Positions 53,955-63,978 are shown, counted from the stretch's first letter. The stretch is 64,000 nt of DNA from Flavobacteriales bacterium (GCA_025210295.1 JAOASC010000048.1:1-64000), one strand, 5' to 3'. The notes: generated by a model not told the origin, from the letters alone. Numbers and translations: made by a program.

Positions 53955-56291
53955 ATGCAAAAACTTATCACATTACTATCAACGCTACTAATTAGTCTTT
54001 TTTTATGGGGACAGGAAGATAGCTGTGTTATTTGTTTTTCTCATACTGGTGGATTCCACCCCAATAGTTTTGAACTAACTATTTCTTCTCAAGATAGCGT
54101 CAGTTATTATTATACACTTGATGGCCGTACCCCCAATAGTTCTTCAAAAAAATATACACAACCGATATTCATTGACTCAACAAGATCACTCTCTGTTGTA
54201 GCTTATAAAAAGGGGAAAAGAATTGCTCAAAAGACTACCACTTTTTTTACAGACAGAACTTTCGACATGGGCGTAATTGCTATTACCGCAAATCCAGACG
54301 ATTTCTTTAGTTATGAAAGAGGAATTTATGTTAAAGGGTGTTGTGCCAATGAAGATCCTCCCTATAATGGCGCCAACTTTTGGAAAGGTTGGGAAAGAAA
54401 AGTCAACGTAGAACTGTATGAATCTGATGGAACACTCGCTTTTAATCAAAAAGCTGGGGCAAAAATATTTGGAGGTTTTAGTAAAAGCCTTCCTATGAAA
54501 TCAATTTCTCTCACGTCACGAAAGAAATATGAAAAAAAATACTTTAAATACCAACTATTCCCTGATAAGGAAATTACAAAATTTAAGTCCTTTGTACTAA
54601 GAAACTCTGGTGGCGACTTTAACAAAACGCACTTTAGAGATGCTCTTATCACCAACCTTGTAGCCCCTTTAGACATAGAAATTCAAGCTTATCGACCTGT
54701 TGTCGTTTATATTAATGGGACCTACTGGGGGATTCACAACTTAAGAGAAAAAATTACAGAACATTTTTTAAAATTTAATGGGAATGCCAATCCAGACAGT
54801 GTTGATTTAATGAAACATCGCAATGATTTACAACATGGAAATAGAAAACAATACAAAGCCTTGTTAAAATACCTTTCTAGACATGATTTAAGCGATACCC
54901 TAGCTGTAAGAACCTTGTCTCAACTAATGGACATTGACAACTTTATGGATTACAACATTACTCAAATATATGCTGATAATCGAGATGCTGGAGGAAATAT
55001 TCGTTACTGGAAACCCCAAGACAACAATTCTCAATGGCGTTGGATCTTATTTGACACTGATATGAGTTTTGGTATTAGCGATTGGAAAGGTTATAAAACA
55101 AATACCCTTTCCAAAATGACAGCTAAGAATACTGAAGCATGGCCCAACCCTGCATGGAGTACTTTTATTATTCGAAAACTACTCGAAAACGACAGTCTAA
55201 AAAACAACTATATCAACCGTTTCTCTGATAGACTAAATACTATTTTCACTTCAGAAAATGTATTATTTAAAATTGATTCTATCAAAGCATTACTCAACGA
55301 TGAAATGCCTAACCATGTCAAAAAATGGAGAAGTAACAACATGAAAAGATGGGAAAGAAATGTAAACATACTCAGAGATTTTGCCAATTATAGGCCAACT
55401 TATGTTCGTAAACACCTCATGGAAAAATTTGAATTAACCGACACCATAGCTGTTACCATAAAACATCCACATCCAGAAAAAGGAAAAGTCTTCCTTAACT
55501 CTCTTACTATTTCTGATAATTTTAATGGTTATTATTTTAAAGAAATACCTATTCGACTCATTGCTCAACCTGCTTTTGGTTATGATTTTGTAGAATGGAC
55601 TGGAATTAACCAAACGGCTTCAGCATACGACTATCAGCTTTCTGAAGCCATAACAATAACTCCTAAATTCCAACAAAAGAAAGCTAGTTCATGGCGACAA
55701 AAAGTTGTACTTAATGAACTATGTCTTAAATCAGACCCAAGCAACCTTACTAAAGATTGGGTTGAACTTTATAACCATTCGGACACCACCATTAACATCT
55801 CAAACTGGAAGTTAATAATTGAAGACAGTCATTTATACTTTGACGACAACACTTTTTTAGCACCAAAATCTTATCTAATTGTCGCTAGAAACCCAAGCAA
55901 AATAAACGCAAAATCTCCCGTTTATAAGGACTCCTTACCTCAAGGAATCCCCTCTCAAAATGGGTTTATTGCATTGTTAGATCATAACTTAGCGGTAGTT
56001 GACTCTTTTCAATACGATCTTAACAAAAACTTTAAAGTTGACAGTATTAAAACACCAATTATTCTAGAAAAAGTTAACCCTAATCAAATCAGCAATATTG
56101 CCAATTGGAATATCAACACCCTCCCTACGCTAGGCGAAAGAAATAGGGCTTTCAAAACACCAAAAGCTCCAAACATTAACATTATTGATCGGTATTGGAA
56201 ACAAATAATTGTTGGTTCTTTAGCTCTTGTTTTGATTCTCATTCTTCTAATTATAATTTTGAGAAAAAGACACTTTAGTAAAATTGGATGA
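53955..56291 (+). CDS. CotH-kinase-like surface protein with lamin-tail domain and C-terminal membrane anchor
   Basis: 778 residues. It has a signal peptide (about 1-19), a chitobiase/hexosaminidase-C-like beta domain (about 30-95, YYYTLDGRTPNSSSKKYTQP), and a CotH domain (about 135-480) with FVLRNSGGDFNKTHFRDALI, YWGIHNLREKI and the catalytic-like WILFDTDMSFGI. A beta region (GYDFVEWTG) and a lamin-tail domain near 595-700 (VVLNELCLKSD, DWVELYNHSDTTINISNWKL) follow. It ends in a membrane helix (about 747-770) and a basic tail (RKRHF), not a T9SS domain. CotH proteins phosphorylate proteins in spore coats; the target here is unknown. Confidence 0.85.
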   Translation: MQKLITLLSTLLISLFLWGQEDSCVICFSHTGGFHPNSFELTISSQDSVSYYYTLDGRTPNSSSKKYTQPIFIDSTRSLSVVAYKKGKRIAQKTTTFFTDRTFDMGVIAITANPDDFFSYERGIYVKGCCANEDPPYNGANFWKGWERKVNVELYESDGTLAFNQKAGAKIFGGFSKSLPMKSISLTSRKKYEKKYFKYQLFPDKEITKFKSFVLRNSGGDFNKTHFRDALITNLVAPLDIEIQAYRPVVVYINGTYWGIHNLREKITEHFLKFNGNANPDSVDLMKHRNDLQHGNRKQYKALLKYLSRHDLSDTLAVRTLSQLMDIDNFMDYNITQIYADNRDAGGNIRYWKPQDNNSQWRWILFDTDMSFGISDWKGYKTNTLSKMTAKNTEAWPNPAWSTFIIRKLLENDSLKNNYINRFSDRLNTIFTSENVLFKIDSIKALLNDEMPNHVKKWRSNNMKRWERNVNILRDFANYRPTYVRKHLMEKFELTDTIAVTIKHPHPEKGKVFLNSLTISDNFNGYYFKEIPIRLIAQPAFGYDFVEWTGINQTASAYDYQLSEAITITPKFQQKKASSWRQKVVLNELCLKSDPSNLTKDWVELYNHSDTTINISNWKLIIEDSHLYFDDNTFLAPKSYLIVARNPSKINAKSPVYKDSLPQGIPSQNGFIALLDHNLAVVDSFQYDLNKNFKVDSIKTPIILEKVNPNQISNIANWNINTLPTLGERNRAFKTPKAPNINIIDRYWKQIIVGSLALVLILILLIIILRKRHFSKIG

Positions 56292-56614
56292 TTATGATTC
56301 CAACATATAGAGGTATTCAGTTCTCTGGCGATTGGGTTTCAAAAGTCATTCAACAACTCAACAAAGATTTGCTATTAACAGGCTTTGAACAACAGTTTGA
56401 TTGTAATAGTTCTGCTGAGCAATTCGTAACAGCGTGTATTCGTTACTTTGAAACCTTATTAATTCAAAATGAACCCCAGCTTTTTAACTTATTATATCGA
56501 ATAGATGTTCCTCAAGAAAAAATACACAATACCCAAGGCACTCCTCATATCAGCATTACCAAAGAAATCTTAAATCGTGAATTTCAAAAAGTCGTATTAA
56601 AAAGTCAATTTTAA
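56288..56614 (+). CDS. Conserved-looking small cytoplasmic protein
   Basis: 108 residues, start overlapping the CotH stop (ATGA); a second ATG two codons later is possible. No signal or membrane segment. Notable segments: SGDWVSKVIQQLNKDLLLTG, ACIRYFETLLIQNEP and ILNREFQKVVLKSQF. Predicted mainly helical. No family I can name. Lies between the CotH gene and the LytS-type kinase (14 bp gap), in one operon. Confidence 0.7.
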   Translation: MIMIPTYRGIQFSGDWVSKVIQQLNKDLLLTGFEQQFDCNSSAEQFVTACIRYFETLLIQNEPQLFNLLYRIDVPQEKIHNTQGTPHISITKEILNREFQKVVLKSQF

Positions 56615-56628
56615 TTTATCAATTTAGA

Positions 56629-58764
56629 ATGTTGAAAAAACATATTATAACGGTAGCTTTACTACTTATCGGTTTTTTGTTTTGGTCTCAAGAAAATGAA
56701 CTGAACCTTAGTAACTTTAAATCTCAAGACCTCCCTGAACAGGAAAAGTTAATCATTCAAAAACAATTAGAATTATACCAAGAAACAAAATCTGAGCTTA
56801 CCCAATTAAAATTGATTGCCAACTTACTCGACAGCTTACAAAGTAGGCCTGCTATCGACTTTTATGCCGATTTCTTAGTAAAAAAATCAGATCAATTATT
56901 GACCAAACTACCTACAGAAGCAACTCCAATAAACAATTACAAATTAATAGGATGGAGCTATATTGGGGAAAGCTATTTCTATAAAAATCAAATTGATTCG
57001 GCATTATTTATTATGAAAGAATGCGTCTCGTTATCTAAAACAAATAACAACCTAGAAACCCTAGCTTCCAATTTAAATAACCTCTCCTACATCTATCAAA
57101 TTTTAGGGAACGATTCATTGGCCTTTGAATATATTCAAGCTTCAATCCCTGTGAAAAAACAAATTCCCAATAATGCCAAAAGTTTATCTACATCTTACAA
57201 CAACCTTGGAAACATACATGAAAAGAGAGGGGAATATTCTCCAGCTTTTAAAAACTATTTCATTAGCTTAAAAATTAGAGACAGTCTTAAAGATTATAGA
57301 GGCATGGGAAATGTTCTAAACAACATTGCAAACCTCTACCAAAACACGGGAAATTCAACCAACGCCCTTCATTACTTTAGTCAATCAACACAAGCTAGAG
57401 TCAAGGCTAAAGACTCTCTAGGTTTATGTAATAATTATAACAATATTGGTTCTATTTATCACCAACAAAAAAAATACGACAGTGCAATAAGCTATTACTT
57501 AAAAGCCCTTCAAGTGATTGAATGGCACAATAAAAACCGGCTTTCTCACCCCACTCCTGGACAAGATCTTTATGCCATTACCTTGACTAATTTAGCCGAT
57601 TTATATGCCCAACAAGGGGACAGTAAAAAAGCAATAGAACTTCATTTAAAAGCAATAGAACTAAAAGAAACGTATCAATATATCCCAAGCGAGAACTTGG
57701 GCTTTTCATATTATCATCTGGGACAACTTTACTTCAACAATAACGATTTTAATAAAGCGGAACAATATGCTCAAAAAGGGATGTTATTATTAAACAAGCT
57801 TAACTCTCCCAAACTCTCCAATATGATAACCTACTTAATGTCTCAGATTTATATTAATAAAGGGGATTATAAAAAAGGTTATGAAATGTTACACCTTTCT
57901 ACACAAATGAAAGACAGCATGGTAAATGCCAACTTAATATCTGAAGCGGCCAATAGAAGTGCCCGATTTAAATACGAGCAAAAACAACTCATCGACAGCC
58001 TCAAAGCAATAGAAAAGGAGCGACTAAACGTAGAAAAATTTAAAACACAAGCAGCAAAAAACAGCAGTCAAAAAATTCTTTACATTAGTCTTGCTACCTT
58101 TATTATACTGGTCATCTTAATCTACTCAATTATTCAACGAAATAAGAGTGCTCAAAAGATTTTAAAACTTAAACACCAAACACTGCAACTTCAAATTAAC
58201 CCACATTTTTTCTTTAATGCTTTAAACGCTATCAGTAACTATATAGGGTCTAACCAACCTTTTATTGCTAAACAATATTTAGCTAAATTTTCCAAAGTAA
58301 TGCGTTCTTCACTTGAAAATGTACAGCAAGAATTAATTTCCTTAGAAGAGGAGCTCATTTTTACCAAAAACTATATGGAGATTGAAAAACTTCAGCATAG
58401 AAACTTCGAGTACAGCATAACGATAGCTGATCAAATTGAAACGGAAACGGTAATGCTCCCTCCTACTATTTTCCAACCATTTATTGAAAATGCCATTCTT
58501 CATGGCTTTATTGAAAAGACAGAAGAGCATAAAGGTTTGATTAGCATCAATATAAAGGCTAAAAACAATCAAATTCTCTTTGAAATAATAGATAATGGAG
58601 TTGGACTTTCTATGCCTAAAAAAGAGCGTGACCATCAATCTCTAGCCATTTCTATAACGACCAATAGGCTACAATTATTTACTAAAAATAGTGCTGCACT
58701 AAAAATAACTAATCACCCTCAGCATTCTGGGGTCCTTGTTTCTTTTGCTATTCCTCAACAATAG
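56629..58764 (+). CDS. TPR sensor histidine kinase, LytS/YehU type, orphan
   Basis: 711 residues. A signal peptide (1-20) is followed by about seven extracytoplasmic TPR units (about 140-440: YNNLGNIHEKRGEYSPAFKNY, YNNIGSIYHQQKKYDSAISY), a coiled coil, one membrane helix (about 484-502), and a His_kinase domain with H526 in INPHFFFNALNAI and an ATPase (FIENAILHG, DNGVGLSM). No response regulator gene is adjacent, so the partner must be elsewhere or be the LytTR protein at 3420. Confidence 0.9.
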   Translation: MLKKHIITVALLLIGFLFWSQENELNLSNFKSQDLPEQEKLIIQKQLELYQETKSELTQLKLIANLLDSLQSRPAIDFYADFLVKKSDQLLTKLPTEATPINNYKLIGWSYIGESYFYKNQIDSALFIMKECVSLSKTNNNLETLASNLNNLSYIYQILGNDSLAFEYIQASIPVKKQIPNNAKSLSTSYNNLGNIHEKRGEYSPAFKNYFISLKIRDSLKDYRGMGNVLNNIANLYQNTGNSTNALHYFSQSTQARVKAKDSLGLCNNYNNIGSIYHQQKKYDSAISYYLKALQVIEWHNKNRLSHPTPGQDLYAITLTNLADLYAQQGDSKKAIELHLKAIELKETYQYIPSENLGFSYYHLGQLYFNNNDFNKAEQYAQKGMLLLNKLNSPKLSNMITYLMSQIYINKGDYKKGYEMLHLSTQMKDSMVNANLISEAANRSARFKYEQKQLIDSLKAIEKERLNVEKFKTQAAKNSSQKILYISLATFIILVILIYSIIQRNKSAQKILKLKHQTLQLQINPHFFFNALNAISNYIGSNQPFIAKQYLAKFSKVMRSSLENVQQELISLEEELIFTKNYMEIEKLQHRNFEYSITIADQIETETVMLPPTIFQPFIENAILHGFIEKTEEHKGLISINIKAKNNQILFEIIDNGVGLSMPKKERDHQSLAISITTNRLQLFTKNSAALKITNHPQHSGVLVSFAIPQQ

Positions 58765-58868
58765 ATAAGCTACGATTGTTCCTAACCATTTTTTCTTCCT
58801 ATCATACCAACTTGTAACTCAAACACGCCGTCTTGTAAGTGTTAGCTTATTATTCTCTATACATCCTA

Positions 58869-58876
58869 TAGATTTG
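58869..58876 (+). promoter_or_regulatory. -7 element for the 58902-59603 unit
   Basis: TAGATTTG, exact TAnnTTTG, 26 bp before the ATG. Confidence 0.45.
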
Positions 58877-58901
58877 CCCTCGAATAAAAAAACAATTAAT
58901 T

Positions 58902-59243
58902 ATGAAAAGAGCAATTTTAAGCTTAGTTACATTGGGTAGCGTTTTATTTTTTGCTTCATGTGGAGGAGCTGAAAAAATAGAGGTTGATACCAACATGAAA
59001 GCTTTTATGTCTAAAATAGAAGCATCAAAAAGTATGATGGATGCTATGGAAGAATTTGGAGCAAATCCCAACTTAGAAACAGATGTAGATTTATATGAAT
59101 TAAAGGAGCCTACAGTAAAGTCTGTTTCAGAAAAAGACGGATTAAAATGCTACCTAATGAATGTTAAACATGGACTTATCGACAGCGACTGTGAGGTATG
59201 TTGGGAAAAAGACAAAGTCAAATCAGTAACCGTAACTTATTAA
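58902..59243 (+). CDS. Small lipoprotein, unknown function
   Basis: 113 residues. The signal ends in LFFASC (Cys about 20) followed by GGAEK. The mature part is acidic and helical, then has a beta stretch (KCYLMNVKHGLIDSDCEVCWEKD) with three cysteines. No family recognised. It precedes the next membrane protein gene by 18 bp in the same transcript. Confidence 0.75.
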   Translation: MKRAILSLVTLGSVLFFASCGGAEKIEVDTNMKAFMSKIEASKSMMDAMEEFGANPNLETDVDLYELKEPTVKSVSEKDGLKCYLMNVKHGLIDSDCEVCWEKDKVKSVTVTY

Positions 59244-59261
59244 TATTTTAAATTATATACA

Positions 59262-59603
59262 ATGTCAACAGAAAACAAAAAAACATGGAAACTCCTAGGA
59301 ATATTATCAATCATTTTTGGTGTAATGGGAGTAATACTAAGCTTAGTTGGAACAATTGGTCTTTACACTTCTATTTTAGGGCTTCTATTAGGAGTTGGAT
59401 CTATTGTTATGGCCACTAAGCAAAACGGGAAGATGATAGCTGCCATTATCGGTATTGTATTATCGCTACTGGGCTCTTATTGGGGATACAGCGCAATGAA
59501 AGCTTGGGAAAAAGTTGGAGAAGAACTCAACAAATCTATAGAAGATGGAACTTTTGACAATGCACTTCAAGAAGCATTAGAAGAAAACAACGATAATCAC
59601 TAA
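59262..59603 (+). CDS. Small DUF4190-like membrane protein
   Basis: 113 residues with three hydrophobic segments (about 11-31, 33-51, 57-76) rich in Gly, like DUF4190 proteins (LGILSIIFGVMGVILSLVGT, AIIGIVLSLLG). The C-terminal acidic tail (EELNKSIEDGTFDNALQEAL) would be cytoplasmic or periplasmic. Function unknown. Confidence 0.72.
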   Translation: MSTENKKTWKLLGILSIIFGVMGVILSLVGTIGLYTSILGLLLGVGSIVMATKQNGKMIAAIIGIVLSLLGSYWGYSAMKAWEKVGEELNKSIEDGTFDNALQEALEENNDNH

Positions 59604-59605
59604 AA

Positions 59606-59640
59606 CAAAAAGGAGGGACTACCCCTCCTTTTTTCTTTTT
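59606..59640 (+). terminator. Intrinsic terminator after the DUF4190-like gene
   Basis: Stem AAAGGAGGG/CCCTCCTTT with a 5-nt loop and a T-rich tail. It sits between convergent genes and may work in both directions. Confidence 0.8.
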
Positions 59641-59647
59641 TTGTTTG

Positions 59648-60715
59648 TTAGCGCTCAAAAGCCCCCCACTTATCATTCACTACAGACTCAGCATCCATTA
59701 AGCTCAAGACCTCATCTGCTATGTTATCACTCAATTCTAGATGAGTGGTAAAACCGACACATGACGCATTAATCTCTCCCAAGACATACTTGTCTTCTCC
59801 AGTCTTTTTATCGGTATCTAAGATAAAATCTGCAGTCCAAATTAATGGTAAATCATAATTCCCTAACCTTTGGCGTAAAACAGCTATACTCTTTTTAATA
59901 ATATCTCCTAATTCTGGCCATTGTTCTGGTTTATCATAACGATATTTTGCACCAGAGAATAATGTTGCAGAGAAAGCATCTGGTGTTTCTGCTGGTTTTT
60001 TATGTACAATATTTACAATCTTATCTCGTAACATTAACACTCTAATTTCCCCCTCTGTTATTCTTTCAAGGAATGGCATATCTAACAACATTCCATTTTC
60101 CCCATCTAAATATTGAATACAAAACTCTAAAAACTCTTGTAATGTTTTTTCCTCAGTATGATTATCCTTTGCTTCTGTTAGTTTTACCTTAGCATCTAAT
60201 GCTACCTTTGATTTGTATTTCTCTGGCTCCATTACCTCAACTCTCCAAATACCTTCTCCAGCAGACCCTCTATTTTGTTTCAATACTCGAACACCTTTAC
60301 TCAGTGTTTTAGGAAAATTTTCTTTCAATGCATCAAAATCGTAATAAGTATAAACATCACTCGGAACCAAAGCAGTACCTTTTAACTTTTCAACGGCATT
60401 TTTTGCTCCATAGGCAGTCATTGCATCTGGATGAGGCAGCCCCTCTACTCCATTCCTAACTAATTCTCTTAACATCTGAAAATATCCTACTTCACTTGGT
60501 AAATTACCTGGATTTACACGGCTAATATATGCACTAGCCTTTTTAATAGTGTGACGATAAATTTCACCTCTGTTTTCATCGGTGTAAAAAATAATTTCAG
60601 CTGTCCATCCACGCGCTTGTAAAGAGTCGATAATTGGCTTTGAATCTCTTCTAAATCCATACTCCCCTTTGTCCGTTCCTCCTCTAGCTTCGAAAATTAC
60701 TACGTGTTTTTTCAT
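59648..60715 (-). CDS. Cj0069-family ATP-grasp-like protein
   Basis: 355 residues from the ATG at 60715 (KKHVVIFEARGGTDKGEYGF), where similarity begins; a further upstream ATG at 60835 would add 40 unrelated residues and run into the lpd promoter region. It resembles the Cj0069 family: AYISRVNPGNLP, VLKQNRGSAGEGIWRV (ATP-grasp glycine/lysine region), EGEIRVLMLRD and LIWTADFILD followed by GEINASCVGF (metal-binding E/N). An ATP-dependent ligase is likely; substrate unknown. Confidence 0.85.
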   Translation of the reverse strand: MKKHVVIFEARGGTDKGEYGFRRDSKPIIDSLQARGWTAEIIFYTDENRGEIYRHTIKKASAYISRVNPGNLPSEVGYFQMLRELVRNGVEGLPHPDAMTAYGAKNAVEKLKGTALVPSDVYTYYDFDALKENFPKTLSKGVRVLKQNRGSAGEGIWRVEVMEPEKYKSKVALDAKVKLTEAKDNHTEEKTLQEFLEFCIQYLDGENGMLLDMPFLERITEGEIRVLMLRDKIVNIVHKKPAETPDAFSATLFSGAKYRYDKPEQWPELGDIIKKSIAVLRQRLGNYDLPLIWTADFILDTDKKTGEDKYVLGEINASCVGFTTHLELSDNIADEVLSLMDAESVVNDKWGAFER

Positions 60716-60848
60716 TTTTGATTTTTTTATGTGTTTTAGATTAATAATTCTATATAAATTTCGGCATAAAACACCCTCAAAATCATGACCTAAATCAGAA
60801 AAAAAAATGATTATAACGAACCATAAAATTTTCATTTCTATTCGAGAT

Positions 60849-60856
60849 TAAATTTG
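60849..60856 (+). promoter_or_regulatory. -7 element for lpdA
   Basis: TAAATTTG, exact TAnnTTTG, with a leader of about 60 nt. Confidence 0.45.
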
Positions 60857-60923
60857 TAACTTTACCGTTCAAAATATTACAATCAATCAGTAAGTAATTA
60901 CTGTAAAATAAAACACAATTATA

Positions 60924-62324
60924 ATGAGTAAATACGACGTTACAATTATAGGTTCTGGTCCAGGAGGATATGTTGCAGCTATTAAATGTGCACAATTAGG
61001 GTTAAAAACAGCGATCATTGAAAAATATTCAACGTTAGGTGGTACCTGTTTAAATGTAGGGTGTATCCCTTCTAAAGCTTTGCTAGATTCTTCTCACCAC
61101 TATCACGATGCACAACACTCATTTAGTAAACATGGAATTACAACTGGAGATTTATCGTTTGACTTAGCAACCATGATTGAACGTAAACGTGCCGTTGTTT
61201 CTCAAACTTGTGATGGGGTAAAATACCTTATGGACAAAAATAAAATTGATGTTTATGAGGGGGTTGGATCATTTGTCGATAAAAACAACATTAAAGTAAC
61301 AGGTAAAGATGGTGAACAAACCATCCAAACGGACAAAACGATTATCGCAACAGGTTCTAAACCTAATTACTTCCCAGGAATGGAACCTGACAAAAAACGT
61401 ATTATCACTTCTACTGAAGCTTTAGAAATGAAAGAAGTACCTAAACACTTAATCGTAATTGGTGGAGGTGTTATTGGGTTAGAGTTAGGAAGTGTTTACG
61501 CTAGACTAGGGGCTAAAGTTACTGTTGTAGAATTTGCTGATACCATTATTCCTACGATGGATAAGACAATGTCAAAAGAATTACAAAAAGTATTGAAAAA
61601 AGAAGGATTTAAATTCAACTTTAATCATGCTGTACAAAATGTAACCAATGAAGGAGATGCTGTAAAGGTTGTCGCTAAAAATAAAAAAGGAGAAGATGTT
61701 ACTTTTGAGGGAGACTATTGTTTAGTTGCTGTTGGAAGAAAGCCATATACCGAGGGATTAGGATTAGAAAACATAGGCGTTAAGGTTACTGACCGAGGAA
61801 TGATTGAAACCAATGATCATTTGCAGACCAATGTTGATGGAGTTTATGCCATAGGAGATGTTGTAAAAGGAGCAATGTTAGCACACAAAGCCGAAGAAGA
61901 AGGTGTTTTTGTAGCTGAACTATTAGCGGGACAAAAACCACATATCAATTACGATTTAATTCCTGGTGTCGTTTATACTTGGCCTGAAGTGGCTGCTGTA
62001 GGAAAAACAGAAGAGCAAATTAAAGCTTCTGGTAAAGCTTATAAAGTAGGGCAATTTCCAATTAAAGCGTTGGGAAGAGCTAGAGCAAGTATGGACATAA
62101 TGGGGGTTGTTAAGGTAATTGCTGATGAAGAAACAGATGAAGTTTTAGGAGTACATATGATTGCTCCTCGTGCAGCTGACTTAATTATGGAAGCTGTTGT
62201 TGCAATGGAATACAGAGCATCTGCCGAAGATATTGCTCGTATTTGTCACCCACACCCTACTTATAGTGAAGCTGTAAAAGAAGCTGCTTTAGGAGCTTGG
62301 ATGGGAAAACCATTACATATTTAA
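60924..62324 (+). CDS. lpdA: Dihydrolipoyl dehydrogenase (E3)
   Basis: 466 residues, full length. FAD-dependent disulfide oxidoreductase of the 2-oxo-acid dehydrogenase complexes. It has the FAD motif GSGPGGYVAAI, redox-active disulfide GGTCLNVGCIPSKALL, NAD motif VIGGGVIGLELGSVYARLG, second FAD motif VDGVYAIGDV and the active-site base in ICHPHPTYSE. Monocistronic between its promoter and terminator. Confidence 0.96.
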   Translation: MSKYDVTIIGSGPGGYVAAIKCAQLGLKTAIIEKYSTLGGTCLNVGCIPSKALLDSSHHYHDAQHSFSKHGITTGDLSFDLATMIERKRAVVSQTCDGVKYLMDKNKIDVYEGVGSFVDKNNIKVTGKDGEQTIQTDKTIIATGSKPNYFPGMEPDKKRIITSTEALEMKEVPKHLIVIGGGVIGLELGSVYARLGAKVTVVEFADTIIPTMDKTMSKELQKVLKKEGFKFNFNHAVQNVTNEGDAVKVVAKNKKGEDVTFEGDYCLVAVGRKPYTEGLGLENIGVKVTDRGMIETNDHLQTNVDGVYAIGDVVKGAMLAHKAEEEGVFVAELLAGQKPHINYDLIPGVVYTWPEVAAVGKTEEQIKASGKAYKVGQFPIKALGRARASMDIMGVVKVIADEETDEVLGVHMIAPRAADLIMEAVVAMEYRASAEDIARICHPHPTYSEAVKEAALGAWMGKPLHI

Positions 62325-62351
62325 TTAGAGCATATCACAACTAATATTTTT

Positions 62352-62386
62352 AAAGGCACAATCCGAATTTAGGTTGTGCCTTTTTA
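62352..62386 (+). terminator. Intrinsic terminator after lpdA
   Basis: 10-bp stem AAAGGCACAA/TTGTGCCTTT with a 12-nt loop and T-tract, 27 bp after the stop. Confidence 0.85.
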
Positions 62387-62398
62387 GTATATAACATT

Positions 62399-62905
62399 AT
62401 GACCAAAAAAGATTTTTTTATCATTATTATTCGGTTGTTTGGGCTTTATACCCTGATCGGTATTTTGTTTAATATAATCCCTATGAATTTTGCCTTTTTA
62501 TGGGAAATTCAACAACCATTTATTATACTCTCTGCTACCTTGTCTATCTTAATACCAATTGGATTATTTCTTTTACTAATTTTTAAAGCAGACAACATCG
62601 TCCAACTCTTAAAATTGGATAAAGGTTTTGATACAAAAACAATTAACCTAGGAAACTTGGATGCTAAAACCATTTTAAAAATCTCCATTTTGATTCTAGG
62701 TGGACTTCTATTAATTGATAACCTGCCTCTTTTTCTAAAAAGTATTTTATCGGCTCTAGAAATTAGAACACATGGCGGAAATCCACCTAAACATTTCAAT
62801 TTTAATTGGTTAGTCACTTTCCTTAAAACAGTAATTGGCTATCTATTTATTACCTACTATGACCATATTGCTCGTCAACTTCTAAAAACTAAGAATATTG
62901 ATTAG
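62399..62905 (+). CDS. Membrane protein of unknown function
   Basis: 168 residues with four hydrophobic segments (about 7-27, 38-62, 92-112, 136-154). The start is 13 bp after the lpdA terminator, so a promoter must overlap it or the terminator leaks. Basic loops suggest both ends lie in the cytoplasm. No family recognised. Confidence 0.7.
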   Translation: MTKKDFFIIIIRLFGLYTLIGILFNIIPMNFAFLWEIQQPFIILSATLSILIPIGLFLLLIFKADNIVQLLKLDKGFDTKTINLGNLDAKTILKISILILGGLLLIDNLPLFLKSILSALEIRTHGGNPPKHFNFNWLVTFLKTVIGYLFITYYDHIARQLLKTKNID

Positions 62906-62906
62906 T

Positions 62907-62914
62907 TATTTTTG
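62907..62914 (+). promoter_or_regulatory. -7 element for lgt
   Basis: TATTTTTG, exact TAnnTTTG, beginning just after the preceding stop codon, with a leader of about 50 nt. Confidence 0.4.
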
Positions 62915-62969
62915 AACAACAATAATAATTTAATCCCCATGACAAACACAACGTTTAAAACCTAAATCA

Positions 62970-63872
62970 ATGTATCCAACCCTCTATCACCTAGTCTACG
63001 ATATTTTCGGAATTGAAATTCATTTCTTCAATCATTTCAACATGTTTGGTTTATTGGTTGCTTTTGCTTTCTTGGGAGCCAATTATTTTTTTACCAAAGA
63101 AGTTCTTCGTAAAGAAAAGGAGGGGTTGATCCCAAACGAAGAAGGAAAAACAACTCCCAAAGAGCATGTGAGCATGCTGACCTTAATTGCTATCATTTTT
63201 GGTTTTATCGGAGCTAAGTTGTTTGCATGGCTCGAAGATCCTGTACCATTGGATGTATTCTTTTCCGACCCCTTTAGCGGATTAACCATATACGGAGGTT
63301 TAATTACTGCTTTTCTTGCTGCTGTAATTTATTTAAGAAAGTATAAAATGCCCTTATTGCATTTTATGGACGCTGTAGCTCCAGGACTCATGCTTTCTTA
63401 TGGAATTGGACGCCTTGGTTGTCATATTAGTGGAGATGGTGATTGGGGAATTGTCAACAACTCCCCAACACCATCTTGGTTTCCTGAATGGTTATGGAAA
63501 TACAACTATCCCAACAACGTACTTAATGAGGGGATAGCTATTCCCAATTGTATCTATAACGATTATTGCTTTCAACTCGCCGAACCTGTTTATCCTACTC
63601 CTCTATATGAAGCTTTTGCTGCCCTTATCTTATTTTTGATTTTATGGAACTTAAGAACTAAAATCAAAATAGCAGGTCAACTCTTCTTTGTTTATTTAAC
63701 ACTCAATGGTCTAGAACGTTTTTTTATTGAAAAAATCAGAGTTAATGCCGTGTATAATCTAGCTGGTTTTTCCATTACTCAAGCAGAAATCATTGCTGTT
63801 CTCTTTATGCTTATTGGAATTACAGGGTACTTTTGGTTAAAAAAACACCACTCCACATCCAGCAGCAGTTAA
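62970..63872 (+). CDS. lgt: Prolipoprotein diacylglyceryl transferase
   Basis: 300 residues with about seven membrane segments. It transfers diacylglyceryl from phosphatidylglycerol to the lipobox Cys of prolipoproteins. The Lgt signature SYGIGRLGCHISGDGDWG is present, with the catalytic Arg. The conserved H103 of E. coli (HGG) is Tyr here (TIYGGLI), a change that seems common in Bacteroidetes. A longer loop between 155 and 205 holds an Asn/Cys-rich insertion. Substrates in this window include at least five lipoproteins. Confidence 0.93.
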   Translation: MYPTLYHLVYDIFGIEIHFFNHFNMFGLLVAFAFLGANYFFTKEVLRKEKEGLIPNEEGKTTPKEHVSMLTLIAIIFGFIGAKLFAWLEDPVPLDVFFSDPFSGLTIYGGLITAFLAAVIYLRKYKMPLLHFMDAVAPGLMLSYGIGRLGCHISGDGDWGIVNNSPTPSWFPEWLWKYNYPNNVLNEGIAIPNCIYNDYCFQLAEPVYPTPLYEAFAALILFLILWNLRTKIKIAGQLFFVYLTLNGLERFFIEKIRVNAVYNLAGFSITQAEIIAVLFMLIGITGYFWLKKHHSTSSSS

Positions 63873-63978
63873 ATAAAATCGAACATATACCAGTTTTAAA
63901 CTGTTCTTAAAACCAAAAAAACTACTATTTTTAGAGTTTAACTTACTAAAAGCATTACTTTTAAGAAAAATTATAATT

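Noticed and set aside
60716-60835. Longer N-terminus for the Cj0069-like protein
   Set aside because: The added 40 residues have no family match and extend towards the lpdA promoter.
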